Part shown: piece by piece, positions 61,185-64,000 of the stretch
Layout of the letters: the number at the start of each line of letters is the position of its first letter
Numbering within the stretch: position 1 is the stretch's first letter
From: an uncultured Verrucomicrobiales bacterium
GTDB lineage: Bacteria > Verrucomicrobiota > Verrucomicrobiia > Verrucomicrobiales > Akkermansiaceae
Length of the DNA stretch: 64,000 nt
NCBI GenBank assembly: GCA_937951675.1
Contig: CALFBI010000008.1
Location: 24,887 to 88,886, forward strand
Reading direction: 5' to 3'
Made by a program: the position numbers and the translations under genes
The notes under the pieces: model-generated
Seen by the model: the letters and a program-made list of their open reading frames with translations, nothing else
Told to the model about the DNA's origin: nothing
Databases searched by the model: none

Positions 61185-62143
61185 GTCAGTCCTCACACGC
61201 CAACATTTTGGGTATACTCACCACCAAATCGAATGAGGTTGCAAGTGGAGCGGTTTCGAGTTATACCTACGCGGTGAATCAATTAGGACAGCGCACTCAA
61301 GTCAGCCAAGCCGGCTCGGCCTTTGCCACTGCGCAGTCCATTGAATGGGGATACGACCCCCTCGGTCAAGTCACCGAAGCGGATCACAGCACCGACAACA
61401 GCCAAGATCGCAATTTTGGCTACGACCAGATCGGAAACCGGATCACCGCCACCGAGGGAAGTAACCCAGCGCAGAACTACACCAGCAATGCGCTTAATCA
61501 ATACGACAGCATCGACGGGCAGCCTCTCAGCTACGATCCAGATGGAAATCTTCTCAGCGATGGGCAACGCACCTACACTTGGGATGGTGAACGATGCGAG
61601 CAAACGAGTATCGTAGACAGGAGCAAGGCGACGTGCCCGAAGGGGCAAAATGCGAAGAATGAGTCTTTTGATCAAAATAGATTGCTCGGCACCACCGAGG
61701 CCTCAAACAGTGCGACTGCTCAATACGAATACGACTACCTCAGTCGCCGAGTGAAGAAAACAGAAGGAGCGGATACAACGACCTACCTCTACGAAGGGTG
61801 GAACCCAGTGCTCCAAACGAAGAATGGAACTGAGCAAACTCGTTACAGCTGGGGAATGGACTTAAGCGGAAGCATGCAAGGAGCCGGTGGCGTAGGGGGA
61901 TTACTCTCGGTTCATAAATCAAATGGCCTCAGCGGCTACCCGACTTACGATGGAAATGGGAACGTGAGCGAATACCTCGACACCGCTGGAACAACCATCG
62001 CACACTACGAATACGACGCCTTCGGGAAAACAACCGTCAAAACAGGAGCTCAAGCAGATAGCTTCGAACACCGCTTCTCAACCAAGCCAATCGAGAAGGA
62101 AAGCGGCCTCTACTATTACGGCTATCGATACTATGATCCAAAA
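61185..62143 (+). repeat. RHS core direct repeat, copy 1
   Basis: This stretch is repeated at 63126-64000 with scattered third-position changes. Offset is 1941 bp up to 61591 and 1857 bp after 61676, the 84-bp difference being the insertion in copy 1. Homology starts at GTCAGTCCTCAC and continues to the window end. Confidence 0.95.
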
Positions 62144-62584
62144 ACTGGTCGCTGGCCATCCAGAGATCCTATATATGAAATACTTAAGATTTTTTCAGAG
62201 CTGGAAAAAGAAATTAATATTTATGTTTTTGTTAATAATAAATCAATTTCATTTCATGATAAATTTGGTTTGTTAGGCTGTAATTATTTGCAGCATGCGG
62301 CATGTGTTACATCATGCGCTTTAACAGGTGGCACACTAGACAAATGTATACCAAAGAGTTTTTGGAACCCTTCATGTGTTTGCATCAAAAAATGTAAGAA
62401 GAAGGTGAATCGAAGAGGTAAGGTGAAAAGATGTATTTTGATAGGACAGACAGGCAGAAATGTAGCGTTTGGTAATTTGGTTTGTCTTTATAAGTGCCCG
62501 AAAGGACTAGGGCAAATTATTGTAACTAGTGATACTGGTAAATGCCCTGCTACTCCGTTACCAAGTAGAGTAGATATGTATTGA
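61208..62584 (+). CDS. RHS repeat core with unique C-terminal tip (5'-truncated orphan)
   Basis: The frame is open from 61172 and the first usable start is TTG at 61208 (458 aa). It lacks the signal, N-terminal domains and most YD repeats of a full RHS protein, so it is an orphan fragment. YD repeats (FGYDQIGNRI, LSYDPDGNLL, YEYDAFGKTT) lead to the RHS-associated core end YYYGYRYYDPKTGRWPSRDP (about 302-321). The following tip of about 137 residues is AT-rich, has twelve or more cysteines and basic patches, and is the expected toxin position. Activity is not recognised. Confidence 0.85.
   Translation: MGILTTKSNEVASGAVSSYTYAVNQLGQRTQVSQAGSAFATAQSIEWGYDPLGQVTEADHSTDNSQDRNFGYDQIGNRITATEGSNPAQNYTSNALNQYDSIDGQPLSYDPDGNLLSDGQRTYTWDGERCEQTSIVDRSKATCPKGQNAKNESFDQNRLLGTTEASNSATAQYEYDYLSRRVKKTEGADTTTYLYEGWNPVLQTKNGTEQTRYSWGMDLSGSMQGAGGVGGLLSVHKSNGLSGYPTYDGNGNVSEYLDTAGTTIAHYEYDAFGKTTVKTGAQADSFEHRFSTKPIEKESGLYYYGYRYYDPKTGRWPSRDPIYEILKIFSELEKEINIYVFVNNKSISFHDKFGLLGCNYLQHAACVTSCALTGGTLDKCIPKSFWNPSCVCIKKCKKKVNRRGKVKRCILIGQTGRNVAFGNLVCLYKCPKGLGQIIVTSDTGKCPATPLPSRVDMY
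61592..61675 (+). repeat. 84-nt in-frame insertion in RHS copy 1
   Basis: Copy 1 has 28 extra codons between Glu and Asn of the conserved WDGE-NRLL core that copy 2 lacks. The insert is stop-free in the RHS frame and encodes a polar peptide with two Cys. Its two ends are related direct repeats (ATGCGAGCAAACGAG and ATGCGAAGAATGAG), and it contains GCCC-gaa-GGGGC. It looks like a small mobile or palindromic element tolerated in coding sequence. Confidence 0.75.
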
Positions 62585-62594
62585 ATTGATTGTC

Positions 62595-62939
62595 ATGTAT
62601 CAGGTTCTTACTCTTGTATTCCTCTTGTTAGCTTTATCAGGAAGGATTGCTTATTTGTTAACTAAATATTTTAACATCAATAAATTAGGATGCGAAATAA
62701 TTAAAAAAACCACAGAAGGGGAAGTATACTCAATAAATGCTGTTTATTCTGTAATTTCTCTTGCTGGTGTCTCTGGTTTATTTTTTTTACTATATAAGGG
62801 GTGTGATAGATCGGGTGTCATGTTGTTTTCAATAGTGGTTTTCTGTGTGTCATTAATAAATGCTTCGTCTTTTCTTCTTTGTTTATTTGCGTTGGTTATG
62901 GTTGCTGGGGTAATAATTTTCAGAGCGGATTTTCTTTGA
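62595..62939 (+). CDS. Small multi-TM protein, candidate RHS immunity protein
   Basis: I choose ATG 62595 (114 aa, MYQVLTLVFLLLALSGRIAY); a TTG three codons upstream is possible. About four hydrophobic segments (about 2-20, 46-65, 71-89, 92-110) make a compact integral membrane protein. It begins 10 nt after the RHS tip stop, is equally AT-rich, and is absent from the repeat. Position directly behind the variable tip is where cognate immunity genes lie in RHS loci. Immunity function is inferred only from this. Confidence 0.6.
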   Translation: MYQVLTLVFLLLALSGRIAYLLTKYFNINKLGCEIIKKTTEGEVYSINAVYSVISLAGVSGLFFLLYKGCDRSGVMLFSIVVFCVSLINASSFLLCLFALVMVAGVIIFRADFL

Positions 62940-63125
62940 AAATAAATTATAATTGGGAAGTATATAAGGGGACGGGGTAATGATCGGTGTAGAAAACTTG
63001 TCTTATTTTTATTTGGGAGCCCATAGCTCATAGCTGGGTCAGGCGAGCTAGAGCTTCATCCCAGGAAGCTTGCCGATAAAGCCAGGATCTCAACCGCCTG
63101 ATAAATCTTACTCAAACTAATTAGG
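62940..63125. other. Intergenic spacer between RHS cassettes
   Basis: No gene is seen. The first part is AT-rich like the preceding tip and candidate immunity gene; from about 63020 composition shifts to the host level (AGCCCATAGCTCATAGCTGG, then CAGGATCTCAACCGCC). The switch point probably marks the edge of the inserted tip/immunity block or a fragment of older RHS-flanking DNA. Confidence 0.4.
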
Positions 63126-64000
63126 GTCAGTCCTCACGCGGCAACATTTTAGGTATACTCACCACCAAATCAAATGAGGTTGCAAGTGGCGCGGTTTCCA
63201 GCTATACCTACGCGGTGAATCAATTAGGACAGCGCACTCAAGTCAGCCAAGCCGGCTCGGCTTTTGCCACCGCGCAGTCGATTGAATGGGGATACGACCC
63301 CCTCGGTCAAGTCACCGAAGCGGATCACAGCGCCGACAACAGCCAAGATCGTAATTTTGGATACGACCAGATCGGAAACCGAATCACCGCCACCGAAGGA
63401 AGTAACGCAGCCCAGAACTACACCAGCAATGCTCTCAACCAATACGACAGCATCGACGGGCAGGCTCTCAGCTATGATCCGGATGGAAACCTCTTAAGCG
63501 ACGGACAACGCACTTACACTTGGGATGGAGAGAATCGTCTTCTCAGCACCACCGAAGCCTTAAACAGTGTCACTGCGCAATACCAATATGATTACCTGAG
63601 CCGCCGAGTGAAGAAAACGGAAGGATCCGACACCACCACCTACCTTTACGAAGGCTGGAACCCAGTGCTCCAAACCAAAAACGGCACCGAGCAAACCCGC
63701 TATAGCTGGGGAATGGATCTCAGCGGAGGCATGCAAGGAGCCGGTGGAGTGGGAGGCTTGCTCGCCGTTCATAAATCAAATGGACTCAGCGGCTACCCGA
63801 CTTACGACGGAAATGGAAACGTGAGTGAATACCTCGACACCGCTGGAACAACCATCGCGCATTACGAATACGACGCCTTCGGGAAAACGACCGTCAAAAC
63901 GGGAACCCAAGCGGACAACTTCGAACACCGTTTCTCAACCAAGCCAATCGAGAAGGAAAGCGGCCTCTATTATTATGGCTATCGTTACTACGATCCAAAA
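63125..64000 (+). pseudogene. Second RHS core, 5'-truncated, runs off the window
   Basis: The frame is open from 63125 (after a stop at 63122-63124) to 64000 without interruption. It encodes the same YD repeats as copy 1 from ILGILTTKSNEVASGAVSSY to YYYGYRYYDPK. No ATG is available near the homology start, so it is either a silent orphan core or starts at an internal codon. The 3' tip is outside the window. It carries the uninterrupted WDGENRLLSTTEA junction. Confidence 0.85.
63126..64000 (+). repeat. RHS core direct repeat, copy 2
   Basis: This is the partner of 61185-62143, continuing past the window edge. Identity is high over most of the length with mostly synonymous differences, enough for homologous recombination between the two cores. 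Confidence 0.95.

Overview
The window looks like chromosomal DNA of a Verrucomicrobiota bacterium; the phylum is an inference from gene content. The evidence is two PEP-CTERM sorted exoproteins (11.0 and 32.3 kb), a TIGR02597-type exported protein next to the first, a DUF1800/DUF1501 pair followed by a GspG-like protein, and a mid-GC, densely packed housekeeping backbone. Many genes lack a strong Shine-Dalgarno sequence and many neighbours overlap by ATGA. Order or family cannot be fixed from this sequence alone.

Layout: 0-3 kb, a YcgR/YcgQ-like permease pair and an acyl-lipid desaturase on the minus strand. 3-9.5 kb, rmuC, a superoxide dismutase, an RRM protein behind a structured leader, purN, an M29 aminopeptidase and an exported GHL10/YddW-type glycosidase. 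9.5-12.4 kb, surface proteins (TIGR02597, PEP-CTERM, YceI). 12.5-18 kb, an Mla-type lipid transport ATPase and MCE protein without a local permease, an OmpA-domain coiled-coil protein and an ammonium channel. 18-25.5 kb, a half-size TauE/SafE protein, holA, tadA, rpe, then an overlapping run of an unknown exported protein, a signal-less parvulin and speA. 25.5-33 kb, a GlcD-like oxidase and the DUF1800/DUF1501/GspG-like/PEP-CTERM cluster. 33-38 kb, an alpha/beta hydrolase, recA (with a strong palindrome in its promoter region), an exported thioredoxin-like protein, avtA and a peroxiredoxin. 38-48 kb, a BI-1 protein, an M42 peptidase, a 620-aa orphan, tRNA-Arg(ACG), an RlpA-like lipoprotein, and thrB-thrC-Hsp70 followed by a zinc-ribbon membrane protein. 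48-61 kb, aroE, gltX, an ECF sigma factor with its probable anti-sigma factor, ppc, a rhomboid-like protein that lacks the catalytic His, mazG, sucCD, an HExxH membrane protein and efp.

The accessory part is 61.1-64.0 kb. Two near-identical, 5'-truncated RHS cores lie in direct repeat about 1.9 kb apart. The first carries an 84-nt in-frame insertion and ends in a unique, AT-rich, cysteine-rich C-terminal tip. A small multi-TM protein follows directly and is a candidate immunity protein. The second core runs off the window. This is the layout of an RHS toxin/immunity cassette array and is the most likely place for something undescribed.

The other main signals are regulatory. A three-hairpin leader ends in an intrinsic terminator just before the RRM gene. 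A 28-bp palindrome sits upstream of recA. Several terminators overlap or abut coding sequence (inside rlpA, inside the hydrolase gene after recA, and 17 nt before the M42 peptidase).
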